Assembly: GCA_002067325.1 (NCBI GenBank)
Contig: MVQY01000092.1
Location: 1-16,055, forward strand
DNA length: 16,055 bases
From: Methanobacterium sp. PtaU1.Bin097
Lineage (GTDB): Archaea; Methanobacteriota; Methanobacteria; Methanobacteriales; Methanobacteriaceae
Direction: 5' to 3'
Shown: positions 1 to 6,941 of the stretch, piece after piece
Numbering within the stretch: the stretch's first letter is position 1
How the letters are laid out: every line of letters starts with the position of its first letter
The notes under the pieces: generated by a model
What the model was told of the DNA's origin: nothing
The model's input: the letters and a program-made list of their open reading frames with translations, nothing else
The model's database searches: none
Translations under genes and position numbers: made by a program

Positions 1-131
1 ACATCACTATCTTCTCTCTGCTCTCCCCTAACATAGGAGCCAAATATACCTAATTTTTTTACCTTATAGGTACCTTGTATTTTTTCCTTATTTTCCGTGA
101 GGATTTCCCTTATTTCTTGAAATGTTTTCAT
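1..131 (-). CDS. Minimal nucleotidyltransferase (MNT) domain protein, partial
   Basis: The first 43 codons are present; the rest lies beyond the left window edge. The peptide begins MKTFQEIREI and reaches GSYVRGEQREDSDV at residues 31-44. This is the GSxxRGxxxxxSD signature of polymerase-beta-type minimal nucleotidyltransferases; the second metal-binding Asp would follow just past the edge. Such proteins are commonly the MntA half of HEPN/MNT toxin-antitoxin pairs, where MNT AMPylates and silences the HEPN RNase. The HEPN partner cannot be seen here. I chose the ATG at 131 because a GTGAT sequence lies just upstream; an in-frame ATG at 173 would add 14 residues. The motif is clear; the toxin-antitoxin role is inferred from the family. 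Confidence 0.75.
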   Translation of the reverse strand, partial: MKTFQEIREILTENKEKIQGTYKVKKLGIFGSYVRGEQREDSD

Positions 132-230
132 GAAAATCACATCAAAGTTCCTATTTAATCTATTTCTATCCATTGATAAATAATTTTAACTAAAAATAAA
201 AAATTTACCGAACCATTTGACTTGAAACAT

Positions 231-926
231 TTATCCATCAAAACTAAAAAGTGGATCACCCACTCCATAGGGCTTCTTACTATAATATCTTTTGGCATGC
301 TCCACAATCAGGGCATGATATTCCTGATATACCGGGACATCCCGGGGCAAACTGGTCTGGAAAAGGTTCTTGAGTTCCTGGTAGTTTATATTCTCATCTA
401 CCAGGTGCAGGTTGCTGAAAATCCTGCGGGTATAAGTGTCCACTACGAACTCCGGCTGCTTGTAGGCGTAGAGGAGAATGGAATCCGCTGTCTCATTACC
501 CACACCCTTCACCTGGAGCAGTTCTTTCCGGGTCGGAATCCGACCATTTAAATCTATGTAAAATTCAGTAACAGCCTTTAAATATGTTGATTTCTGGTTT
601 AGAAAGCCGGCACATCGTATGGCTGATTTAAGGGTTTCCTTATCTAACCTTAAGAGTTTCTCTGGGACCAGGGCGCCTATCTTTTTGAGGTGGAGTACTG
701 CCTGGCGGGCCTGGAGCCAGGATGTATTTTGTGTTAAAACAGCGCCCAGAATCACCTCATAAATCTCTCCCCGAGTTACTGGCAGATCATAGTTTAAAGG
801 ATGGTATCCCTCAGTTGCCCCGGTCTTGTCGGGACTTGTACCTTCATGGGAGGTTAAAGGCCACCAGCCCTGGGGTCCGTAAAGCTCGAAGAGTTTTTCA
901 TAGATTTCCCTGACGTGGTTGGACAT
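231..926 (-). CDS. MagIII-like HhH-GPD DNA glycosylase (endonuclease III-related)
   Basis: A base-excision DNA glycosylase of the endonuclease III superfamily, 231 residues from the ATG at 926. A GTG at 944 would add six residues; I prefer 926 because GTGA lies about 8 nt ahead of it. A helix-hairpin-helix (LLQVKGVGNETAD, about 136-148) is followed by the GPD-region catalytic Asp163 in VVDTYTRRI. The bifunctional Nth lysine in GVGRKTA is Glu145 here, so it should be a monofunctional glycosylase. The iron-sulfur cysteines of Nth are absent: the tail reads KKPYGVGDPLFSFDG. The WWP at 21-23, GAVLTQNT at 61-68 and GFLNQK at 107-112 resemble Helicobacter MagIII, a 3-methyladenine glycosylase whose aromatic pocket lies in this N-terminal segment. 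An alkylated-purine substrate is therefore the best guess. Residues 26-47 look like a small lineage insertion. Confidence 0.85.
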   Translation of the reverse strand: MSNHVREIYEKLFELYGPQGWWPLTSHEGTSPDKTGATEGYHPLNYDLPVTRGEIYEVILGAVLTQNTSWLQARQAVLHLKKIGALVPEKLLRLDKETLKSAIRCAGFLNQKSTYLKAVTEFYIDLNGRIPTRKELLQVKGVGNETADSILLYAYKQPEFVVDTYTRRIFSNLHLVDENINYQELKNLFQTSLPRDVPVYQEYHALIVEHAKRYYSKKPYGVGDPLFSFDG

Positions 927-1100
927 TTTTTTCACATCATACACCCAAGAATCTCATTTTAAAAATAATGGTTTAGAATTGTTTTAACCTATTTTAGTTA
1001 AATTTAAATCGATATGATATTAAAATGTTGTTTAATAAAAAAAATTTCTAAGTGAAACCCTATCCAATTAAAAAGGGATAGATTTGATAAGAGGAATATT

Positions 1101-1568
1101 ATGCAGTACCGGATGAAAAAACATCAGTTAACAGAAGAGCAAGTCACTGAAATCTTGAAAAGGGAACAGGTAGGTAACATAGCCACTATAAATCAGGACG
1201 GATACCCCTACGTTGTCCCGGTGCACTTCATTTACTTAGACGGGAAGATTTACATTCACGGCCTGCGGAGGGGACAGAAAATAAGCAATATCCTGGCTAA
1301 TGAGAAAGTATGCTTCGATGTCTACTCTATGAAAGGACTTATTCTCGACGATGCACCCTGTGATGTGAACACAGAATATGAAAGTGTGATTATTTTGGGA
1401 ACAGCGAGTATGGTTGAAGACGACGATTTAAAACAAGTCGTGCTGGATAAGATCGTGGAAAAATATACACCGCACCTGGCGGGAATAGAGTTTCCAGACA
1501 ACGTCATGCGGACCACCGGCATAATCCAAGTAACCATGGAAGAGTGCACTGGTAAGTACTATAAATGA
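1101..1568 (+). CDS. Pyridoxamine 5'-phosphate oxidase-like flavin-binding protein (NimA type)
   Basis: A 155-residue protein with the split beta-barrel FMN-binding fold of the PNPOx superfamily. The N-terminal half, with VGNIATINQDGYPYVVPVHF (about 24-43), then a DGKIYIHG strand and GQKISNI, is typical of the NimA/COG3467 branch. These are soluble cytoplasmic proteins that bind flavin (in some relatives heme or F420) and reduce small molecules; some confer nitroimidazole resistance. True PNP oxidase activity is unlikely, because these short proteins lack the dedicated PLP-site C-terminus. GAGG lies about 10 nt upstream of the ATG. It is divergent from the glycosylase gene and is the first gene of a probable four-gene plus-strand cluster. 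The substrate cannot be told from sequence. Confidence 0.8.
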   Translation: MQYRMKKHQLTEEQVTEILKREQVGNIATINQDGYPYVVPVHFIYLDGKIYIHGLRRGQKISNILANEKVCFDVYSMKGLILDDAPCDVNTEYESVIILGTASMVEDDDLKQVVLDKIVEKYTPHLAGIEFPDNVMRTTGIIQVTMEECTGKYYK

Positions 1569-1604
1569 TTTAAATTAAGATCCAGGTAGTGGAGGGTGAT
1601 ATGG

Positions 1605-1811
1605 ATGAGTAAAGCAGACTCAGAACAGTGGAGGATATACGTAACCATTTTCATAGGCTTAGGATGGCTGGTTGCCATTGCCTTATGGCTTATCTACTTA
1701 GCCGGTAGTTTAGGCATCTTAGAAAATATTGGGGTATTTATACTCAGCATAGCAATTGTTGCAATTATTTGTGTCCTGTTATGGGTTCCCTGGGCCTTTA
1801 AACAAGGTTAA
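1605..1811 (+). CDS. Small two-helix membrane protein, unknown function
   Basis: A 68-residue protein of unrecognised family. After a short polar N-terminus (MSKADSEQWR), two hydrophobic segments at about 11-33 and 40-62 should span the membrane, separated by a GSLGILEN turn; the last residues are FKQG. The ATG at 1605 is chosen over an in-frame GTG at 1596 because GGAGGGTGAT (1591-1600) is a strong ribosome binding site for it and would be part of the coding sequence otherwise. A nearer ATG at 1601 stops after three codons. It starts 36 nt after the flavin protein and ends 14 nt before the NTF2-like gene, so co-transcription is likely. No functional prediction is justified. Confidence 0.7.
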   Translation: MSKADSEQWRIYVTIFIGLGWLVAIALWLIYLAGSLGILENIGVFILSIAIVAIICVLLWVPWAFKQG

Positions 1812-1825
1812 TATGGTGTAGATAC

Positions 1826-2215
1826 ATGGTCAGTAAAGCGAAACAGATGAAGATAATCATAGACCAGTACGTTAAAGCATATAATGAATTTGATGTGGAT
1901 AAGATGGTTAGAAACATCCATCCCGATGTTGAATTTAAAAATATTGCTAATGGCGAAGTAAATATGCATATACAGGGACTTGAAACCTTTAAAAAGCAGG
2001 TGAAGGATTCAACTAACTTGTTGAAGAAGAGGGAGATGACCATCACCAAGCAGACCATCGAGGGTGACGTGGTAAAAAATAAAATAGATTTTAAAGCCGT
2101 GCTTAATGTTGATATCCCAGAAGGTCCTAAGTCTGGAGAGCTGGTGAAACTTAAAGGGGAATCAGTTTTTAAATTTAAGGGTGGAAAGATTATCTACATT
2201 GAAGATATCAGTTAA
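1826..2215 (+). CDS. NTF2/SnoaL-like domain protein
   Basis: A 129-residue protein that looks like a cone-fold NTF2/SnoaL/ketosteroid-isomerase-like domain. A first helix (KIIIDQYVKAYNEFDVDKMV) is followed by HPDVEFKNI, a central GLETFKKQVKDS helix, and strands ending in GESVFKFKGGKIIYIEDIS. That order and the closing 'F-x-F-x-x-G-K-I' strand are typical of SnoaL-like proteins. The superfamily contains isomerases, dehydratases, cyclases and non-catalytic ligand-binding proteins, so the reaction cannot be assigned. A GGTG precedes the ATG. The stop is 13 nt before the acetyltransferase start, which suggests one transcript. Confidence 0.75.
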   Translation: MVSKAKQMKIIIDQYVKAYNEFDVDKMVRNIHPDVEFKNIANGEVNMHIQGLETFKKQVKDSTNLLKKREMTITKQTIEGDVVKNKIDFKAVLNVDIPEGPKSGELVKLKGESVFKFKGGKIIYIEDIS

Positions 2216-2228
2216 CCACCGGAGGAAT

Positions 2229-2675
2229 ATGATAGAAAAAGTACGTTTAATAAAAGAAGATGAATTGAACTCCCTTCTACCACTTTACGCCTATTTGAAT
2301 TTGGACGACCCGGTTTTAGAGGTTGATGAAGTTCTTAAAAAACATTGGAATGAGATAATCTCCAACCCAGACTATTTCTATCTGGTTGCAGAGGAAGATG
2401 GGATTCTGGTCTCTACCTGTAACCTGACTGTCATCCGGAACCTTACCAGAGAGGCCAGGCCCTATGGACTGATAGAAAATGTGGTTACCCATCCAGACTA
2501 CAGGAAAAGGGGTTATGGAACTGCAGTTTTAAAAAAGGCCGTGGAGATAGCCCGGGAACGTGGTTGTTATAAGGTGATGCTTCTAACCAGTCAAAAAGAT
2601 GATAACACACTGGATTTCTACCAGCACGCTGGTTTCAGCCAGGGAGAGAAAACCGGGTTTATAGTACGGATGTAA
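2229..2675 (+). CDS. GNAT-family N-acetyltransferase
   Basis: A 148-residue GCN5-related acetyltransferase that would transfer an acetyl group from acetyl-CoA to an unknown amine. Motif A is clear: ENVVTHPDYRKRGYGTAVL at about 83-101, with the R-x-x-G-x-G pyrophosphate-binding loop as R92-K-R-G-Y-G97. Motif B follows as DFYQHAGF near 130-137. An upstream extension of the frame to 2181 overlaps the previous gene. The ATG at 2229 is chosen because GGAGG lies at 2221-2225 and gives a standard single-domain length. It is the last gene of the plus-strand cluster; a T7 run at 2678-2684 directly after the stop fits an archaeal terminator. The substrate is not predictable. Confidence 0.88.
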   Translation: MIEKVRLIKEDELNSLLPLYAYLNLDDPVLEVDEVLKKHWNEIISNPDYFYLVAEEDGILVSTCNLTVIRNLTREARPYGLIENVVTHPDYRKRGYGTAVLKKAVEIARERGCYKVMLLTSQKDDNTLDFYQHAGFSQGEKTGFIVRM

Positions 2676-2677
2676 AA

Positions 2678-2684
2678 TTTTTTT
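2678..2684 (+). terminator. Oligo-T terminator after the acetyltransferase gene
   Basis: Seven consecutive T residues begin 3 nt after the TAA of the acetyltransferase gene. Archaeal RNA polymerase terminates at T-runs without needing a hairpin, so this probably ends the four-gene transcript. No strong stem is seen beside it. Confidence 0.45.
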
Positions 2685-2776
2685 GATACCTATAAATTGA
2701 AGCTTAATAATAATATAACCAGGGAAAATATGTAATCAATGCTTTGATGCAATCAATCTAATATTTACCACGAATA

Positions 2777-2829
2777 TAATCTGAAATCTGATATTATATA
2801 ATAAGTTTAATCTGAAATCCAATATTACA
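2777..2829 (+). promoter_or_regulatory. aroC promoter with paired direct repeats (candidate operator)
   Basis: Two 22-bp imperfect direct repeats lie at 2777-2798 and 2808-2829. They share the 12-bp core TAATCTGAAATC and then ATATTA, with 19 of 22 positions identical by eye. Their starts are 31 bp apart, about three helical turns. A TATA-like element (ATTATATAA, 2793-2801) overlaps the end of the first copy. A start site about 25 bp downstream would fall at the end of the second copy. Repeats that overlap both the TATA box and the start region are a typical layout for an archaeal repressor operator. The regulator is unknown, and the repeat is not the TGTACA box reported for TrpY. Confidence 0.45.
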
Positions 2830-2856
2830 CATTAAAGAATGATAAGAGGTGACTCA

Positions 2857-3963
2857 TTGTCAGGAAACACCACCGGAAAGGTATTCAAGGTTACCACCTT
2901 CGGCTCCAGCCATGGCGTGGCCCTGGGAGCTGTAATTGACGGCTGTCCCGCAGGAATTGAGTTAAGCGAAGATGATATTCAAAGGGAACTTGATAAAAGG
3001 CGGCCTGGAACCAGTCCGGTCACCACCTCACGGGGTGAGACAGACCAGGCCCAGATCCTGTCCGGTGTATTCCAGGGTAAAACAGACGGCACCCCCATTG
3101 CTGCAGTGGTTAAAAACCGTGAATTTGACTCATCGGCATATGAAGCACTTAAAAACACCCCCCGCCCGGGACACGGGGATTTCACCTGGAAAAACAAATA
3201 TTTAAACTATGATTACCGTGGCGGTGGCCGTGGAAGTGGTAGAGTCACCATAGGCCATGTTATCGGCGGTGCGGTGGCCAAGAAGATCTTAGATCAACTG
3301 GGGATAAAAGTTGTCTCCCACGTAACTCAGATAGGGAATATCAAAGCTAACACAGTTAACATCAACCAGATAGAATCCAAAATAAAAGAGAATCCAGTTA
3401 GATGTGCTGATCCTAAAGCTGCCAAGGAAATGGAAGAACTGATAATTAAGGTGAAGTCTAAGGGGAATTCTATAGGTGGTTTTGTGGAAACTGTGGCCTT
3501 AAATGCCCCGGTAGGTTTGGGTGAGCCTGTCTTTGATAAGCTGGATGCGGATCTCGCCAAGGCCATGATGGGCATTGGCGCTGTTAAGGGTGTGGAGATC
3601 GGCGCTGGATTTGAAGTGGCCGAGCTTACCGGATATGGTACCAACGATGAATACTATGTTACAGCGGATGGTAAAATCAAAACCACCAACAACCAGGCAG
3701 GAGGGATCCTGGGTGGTATATCCAATGGCATGCCCATAGTGGTTAGGATAGCCGTTAAACCCACTCCATCCATTTCACAGGCCCAGAAAACAGTTGATCT
3801 AGAAGAGATGAAGGACGCGGAGATTGAGATAGAGGGAAGGCACGACCCCTGCATCTGCCCCCGGATAACAGCTGTGGCAGAGGCTTCTATGGCTATGGTG
3901 CTGGCGGATCACCTGTTACGGGGAGGGTTCATTCCCCCTTCTACTGTAGAAAAATCGGGGTAG
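2857..3963 (+). CDS. aroC: Chorismate synthase
   Basis: Catalyses the last shikimate-pathway step, 5-enolpyruvylshikimate-3-phosphate to chorismate, using reduced FMN. The protein has 368 residues, a normal length. Signatures are FGSSHG at 15-20 (usually FGESHG; His19 is a conserved active-site His), RPGHGD with His106, the GGGRGSGRVT loop near 122-131 and GRHDPCICPRI near 327-337. I chose the TTG at 2857: GAGGTGA at 2845-2851 is a good ribosome binding site for it, and the product then begins MSGNTTGKVF like other archaeal AroC proteins. An upstream ATG at 2839 would absorb this site into the coding region. A four-cysteine protein follows 41 nt later and is probably co-transcribed. Confidence 0.96.
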   Translation: MSGNTTGKVFKVTTFGSSHGVALGAVIDGCPAGIELSEDDIQRELDKRRPGTSPVTTSRGETDQAQILSGVFQGKTDGTPIAAVVKNREFDSSAYEALKNTPRPGHGDFTWKNKYLNYDYRGGGRGSGRVTIGHVIGGAVAKKILDQLGIKVVSHVTQIGNIKANTVNINQIESKIKENPVRCADPKAAKEMEELIIKVKSKGNSIGGFVETVALNAPVGLGEPVFDKLDADLAKAMMGIGAVKGVEIGAGFEVAELTGYGTNDEYYVTADGKIKTTNNQAGGILGGISNGMPIVVRIAVKPTPSISQAQKTVDLEEMKDAEIEIEGRHDPCICPRITAVAEASMAMVLADHLLRGGFIPPSTVEKSG

Positions 3964-4004
3964 ACAAGAAAGATGAAAAAATCCAAAACCCGGGAGGTTT
4001 CCTT

Positions 4005-4160
4005 ATGGACTGGTTTATAATTGCTCGTTGCAACCTATGCAATGCCGAGAAAACCTTTGAATTAGACTCAGATACTCCCCCTTATGAACTGGGAGATTTA
4101 GTTGAGGACTGCCCCTGCGGCGGGAAATATGTGGTGGAAGAGATAAGGGAAGTAGATTAA
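4005..4160 (+). CDS. Small four-cysteine (zinc-ribbon-like) protein
   Basis: A 51-residue acidic protein, MDWFIIARCNLCNAEKTFEL at its start, with CxxC (Cys9, Cys12) and a second CPCGGKY pair near residues 37-39. Four cysteines in two pairs suggest a small zinc-binding knuckle, though the second pair is CxC rather than CxxC. A strong ribosome binding site, GGGAGG at 3992-3997, lies 7 nt before the ATG. That makes translation likely despite the short length. It follows aroC by 41 nt on the same strand and is probably in the same transcript. The family is not recognised and no function is proposed. Confidence 0.72.
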   Translation: MDWFIIARCNLCNAEKTFELDSDTPPYELGDLVEDCPCGGKYVVEEIREVD

Positions 4161-4190
4161 GATATTAGTTTCTAAAAAATAGTTAATTTA

Positions 4191-4264
4191 AGCCCCGGGC
4201 GGGAATTGAACCCGCGACCTCAGGATTACGAATCCCGCGCTATACCGGACTAAGCCACCGGGGC
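4191..4264 (-). tRNA. tRNA-Thr (anticodon CGT)
   Basis: Read on the minus strand, the gene folds as a full cloverleaf. The acceptor stem is GCCCCGG/CCGGGGC. The D arm is GCTTAGTCCGGTATAGC. The anticodon stem is CGGGA/TCCTG with loop TTCGTAA, giving anticodon CGT at positions 34-36. The T arm is GCGGG-TTCAATT-CCCGC. The discriminator base is T, as expected for archaeal tRNA-Thr, and CCA is not encoded. It reads ACG codons. No intron is present. Confidence 0.95.
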
Positions 4265-4282
4265 ATTTTTAATCATTGAACC

Positions 4283-4290
4283 TATTATAA
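4283..4290 (-). promoter_or_regulatory. TATA box of the tRNA-Thr gene
   Basis: TTATAATA on the minus strand is centred about 22 bp upstream of the first tRNA base. This spacing fits an archaeal TATA element with little or no 5' leader. Confidence 0.45.
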
Positions 4291-4353
4291 TTCTTTAATT
4301 CTATAAGATATTAAAGAAATCTAACTTTTTTTGAAAAAAATAGTAATCGACAT

Positions 4354-4679
4354 CTATAATTCAAACAATTTCCTTAACTTTCGGTTAACTTCCTGTCTCA
4401 AATTATCATCAAGTTCTCCTAATTCACCCACTCTCAACTCTTTCAAAATAGTAGCTATTTTATCCAACTTTATAACTGAATCAACCTTTAATCCTGATTT
4501 TTTAAACCCCTCATGGTTTTTTCTTATTATAATATTGGCATCAGAAGGTTTAAAATTTTAGATGATATAAATGACACAACTGCATCTTTTTCTCCTTCAT
4601 ATAGAACTAAAGTTGGTCTGAGTTTGGCTGCAGTTAAATCCGTAAAAGGAAATGGTAGGAGAACTATCTTCCCTTTCAT
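4354..4679 (-). pseudogene. MazF/PemK-family toxin, frame interrupted (frameshifted gene or -1 recoding)
   Basis: From the ATG at 4679 the peptide starts MKGKIVLLPFPFTDLTAAKL and continues RPTLVLY and VVSFISSKIL. It thus has the MazF/PemK beta-barrel with the RPxLVL arginine and the FISS strand, then stops at 4527 after 50 residues. The rest of the family (PSDANIIIRKNHEGF, then GLKVDSVIKLDKIATI and a C-terminal helix) is intact in the -1 frame down to a TAG at 4354, for a combined 108 residues. Frames join at GTTTAAA (plus-strand 4548-4554), which is TTTAAAC in the coding sense. MazF toxins are mRNA/tRNA-cutting ribonucleases held by an antitoxin. The start overlaps the antitoxin stop as ATGA, so translation is coupled. 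Causes considered: a one-base deletion in an A/T run, an assembly error, or programmed frameshifting. Confidence 0.82.
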
Positions 4680-4867
4680 TTATATCTTACCTTAAGATCC
4701 TTTAAACTGTAAATGCTTGGTTCATCTTCTAAAAATTTAGATAATGATCTGTCTGACAACTGCATATATGAGGAAATCTCCTTTTCATACACAATTTCAT
4801 CGATCTTCTTTGAAATCTCCCTCATCTGCTGTTTTATATCTTTAATATCAGCTTCTATATCTGTCAT
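4676..4867 (-). CDS. Antitoxin of the MazF/PemK-type pair
   Basis: A 63-residue, largely helical protein (MTDIEADIKDIKQQMREISK at its start) with a heptad-like, probably coiled-coil N-terminal half. Its C-terminal segment is acidic and aromatic (SKFLEDEPSIYSLKDLKVRY). It ends in ATGA overlap with the toxin start. A short helical protein directly upstream of a MazF-like gene is the standard antitoxin arrangement, with the C-terminal tail expected to block the toxin's RNA groove. I chose the ATG at 4867 because GGGGAG lies about 7 nt ahead; a GTG at 4888 would add seven residues. The role rests on context and general character, as no DNA-binding domain is obvious. Confidence 0.75.
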   Translation of the reverse strand: MTDIEADIKDIKQQMREISKKIDEIVYEKEISSYMQLSDRSLSKFLEDEPSIYSLKDLKVRYK

Positions 4868-4930
4868 GAACTCGCTCCCCATAATCACTTCTCATCTACA
4901 AAAAAAATTAATTTATTATCCTTAAGTCAA

Positions 4931-4938
4931 AATATAAT
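4931..4938 (-). promoter_or_regulatory. TATA box of the toxin-antitoxin operon
   Basis: ATTATATT on the minus strand lies about 65 bp upstream of the antitoxin ATG. Initiation about 25 bp downstream would leave a leader of roughly 40 nt. Confidence 0.4.
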
Positions 4939-4993
4939 CTTCGTTGTTATTTTTTTTTTAGATTTTAAATTATTTAAAGTTTAACAAGTACGA

Positions 4994-5012
4994 AATCTTA
5001 AAATTAAAGATT
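4994..5012 (-). terminator. Weak AT hairpin at the end of the MBL-fold gene
   Basis: AATCTT and AAGATT form a 6-bp stem with a 7-nt loop overlapping the TAA of the MBL-fold gene. On the minus strand it sits in a T-rich tract. It is a plausible 3' end for the MBL/DUF2121 transcript, but AT-rich stems of this size are common by chance. Confidence 0.3.
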
Positions 5013-5811
5013 AAAACTCATCCAGTGTCTGCTGTTCCGGCCTGAACTCTTCCAGATCTATTTCCATACCATCCCGGGCAGCTATTACCTGTTTTCCCGT
5101 GTTCTTTTTGATTCTTTCTGCTTCCTGGTCAGGATGGTTCATGATGAGCTTCATCCCCAGGTGGGTCATGATGGCCAGTTTAGGCGAAACTTCCTCCACC
5201 AGTTTCTGGAAATCATCTGCACAGAGATGCCCGTGCAGACGGTCATCATTGGGTCTTATTACACTGGCTATAAGCACGTCCGCATCTTTATGTTCCCTGG
5301 CGAGTTCTGGTATGTACCCTGTATCTGAGGTGTAGGAAATGATAAAATCATCCACCTGGAACTTGAACCCCACCGCTTTAGGATCGCCGTGTTTGGTACT
5401 GGTGGCGGTTACCCTTAGTTTATCTATTTTAACTGTTTCTCCAGCCTCTAATATGTTAACCCGGGGGATGTTCTTGTGATACTCTGATATGCAGGGACCC
5501 CATCTTTCATATCCATCTATAACACTTTTACTACCCACCAGAAAGCCCTTTTTCCGGGTCATACCCCTGGTCATGGCCTCGATTAGGACCTCGGCATCGG
5601 TGTAGTGGTCGGTGTGGCTGTGGGAGACCAGCACCCCGTTTAACTTTAAGGGGCTCAGTCCGAACTGGTACGTCCGCACCAGTGCCCCGGGTCCTGGGTC
5701 TATGTGGATGTTCTTTCCATCGATGTCATCGATTCTGAAACCGCCGGTCATCCTCTTCTGGGTTATGGTGGCAAATCTTCCCCCGCCACTTCCTAAAAAT
5801 GTCAGTTTCAT
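5011..5811 (-). CDS. MBL-fold metallo-hydrolase
   Basis: A 266-residue metallo-beta-lactamase-fold hydrolase, predicted cytosolic with two metal ions. The metal ligands are readable: H64-S-H-T-D68-H69, His141 in TKHGDP, Asp163 in TSDTGY, and His217 in THLGM. An extra His195 (HGHL) is also typical of RNase Z-like and phosphodiesterase-like members. Phosphodiester or another ester bonds are likely targets. No beta-CASP domain or RNase Z exosite arm is apparent, so tRNA 3' processing is not asserted. GGAG lies 6 nt before the ATG. It follows the DUF2121 gene by 42 nt on the same strand, suggesting one operon. Confidence 0.88.
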   Translation of the reverse strand: MKLTFLGSGGGRFATITQKRMTGGFRIDDIDGKNIHIDPGPGALVRTYQFGLSPLKLNGVLVSHSHTDHYTDAEVLIEAMTRGMTRKKGFLVGSKSVIDGYERWGPCISEYHKNIPRVNILEAGETVKIDKLRVTATSTKHGDPKAVGFKFQVDDFIISYTSDTGYIPELAREHKDADVLIASVIRPNDDRLHGHLCADDFQKLVEEVSPKLAIMTHLGMKLIMNHPDQEAERIKKNTGKQVIAARDGMEIDLEEFRPEQQTLDEF

Positions 5812-5853
5812 TTATTCTCCCTAATTTAATTTAGACCTTAAAATTCTGAATTG

Positions 5854-6783
<930 letters not shown>

Positions 6784-6804
6784 TTTTATTCCACCAATAA
6801 ATAA

Positions 6805-6820
6805 TTAGTTTTTCAACTAA
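6805..6820 (-). promoter_or_regulatory. GAAA-tetraloop hairpin in the leader of the DUF2121 gene
   Basis: On the minus strand TTAGTT-GAAA-AACTAA forms a perfect 6-bp stem closed by a GNRA tetraloop, about 21 nt before the TTG start. It lies between the probable TATA box and the ribosome binding site, so it would be in the leader RNA. The stem is only A/T and one G-C class pair per side, so any regulatory effect is uncertain. Confidence 0.3.
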
Positions 6821-6843
6821 TATTAAGAGTATCTCCATTCTGG

Positions 6844-6855
6844 GTTTATAAAAAT
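6844..6855 (-). promoter_or_regulatory. TATA box of the DUF2121-MBL operon
   Basis: ATTTTTATAAAC on the minus strand is the best TATA-like element in the gap before the DUF2121 gene. Initiation about 25 bp downstream leaves a leader of roughly 40 nt containing a small hairpin and the GGTGG site. Confidence 0.4.
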
Positions 6856-6880
6856 ATTCATTTAAATACAGTGCAAAATA

Positions 6881-6920
6881 GGATTCCCAATCCAAATGAA
6901 AAACAGGATCTAACTGGTTA
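6881..6920 (-). terminator. Possible 3' end of the DUF362 transcript
   Basis: Downstream of the DUF362 stop on the minus strand are the palindrome CTAAC-CA-GTTAG, a T5 run and the hairpin GGATT-GGG-AATCC. The combination of T-runs and small stems fits transcript termination before the next promoter. None of the stems is strong. Confidence 0.3.
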
Positions 6921-6941
6921 GAGTACAAAAAACCCAGGTTA

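Noticed and set aside
2839..2857. ATG at 2839 as the aroC start
   Set aside because: The GAGGTGA ribosome binding site lies inside this extension and is spaced for TTG 2857, where the conserved AroC N-terminus begins.
4331..4561. Plus-strand open frame of 76 residues
   Set aside because: It is antisense to the MazF-like toxin, whose both halves match the toxin family; the plus-strand peptide has no recognisable features.
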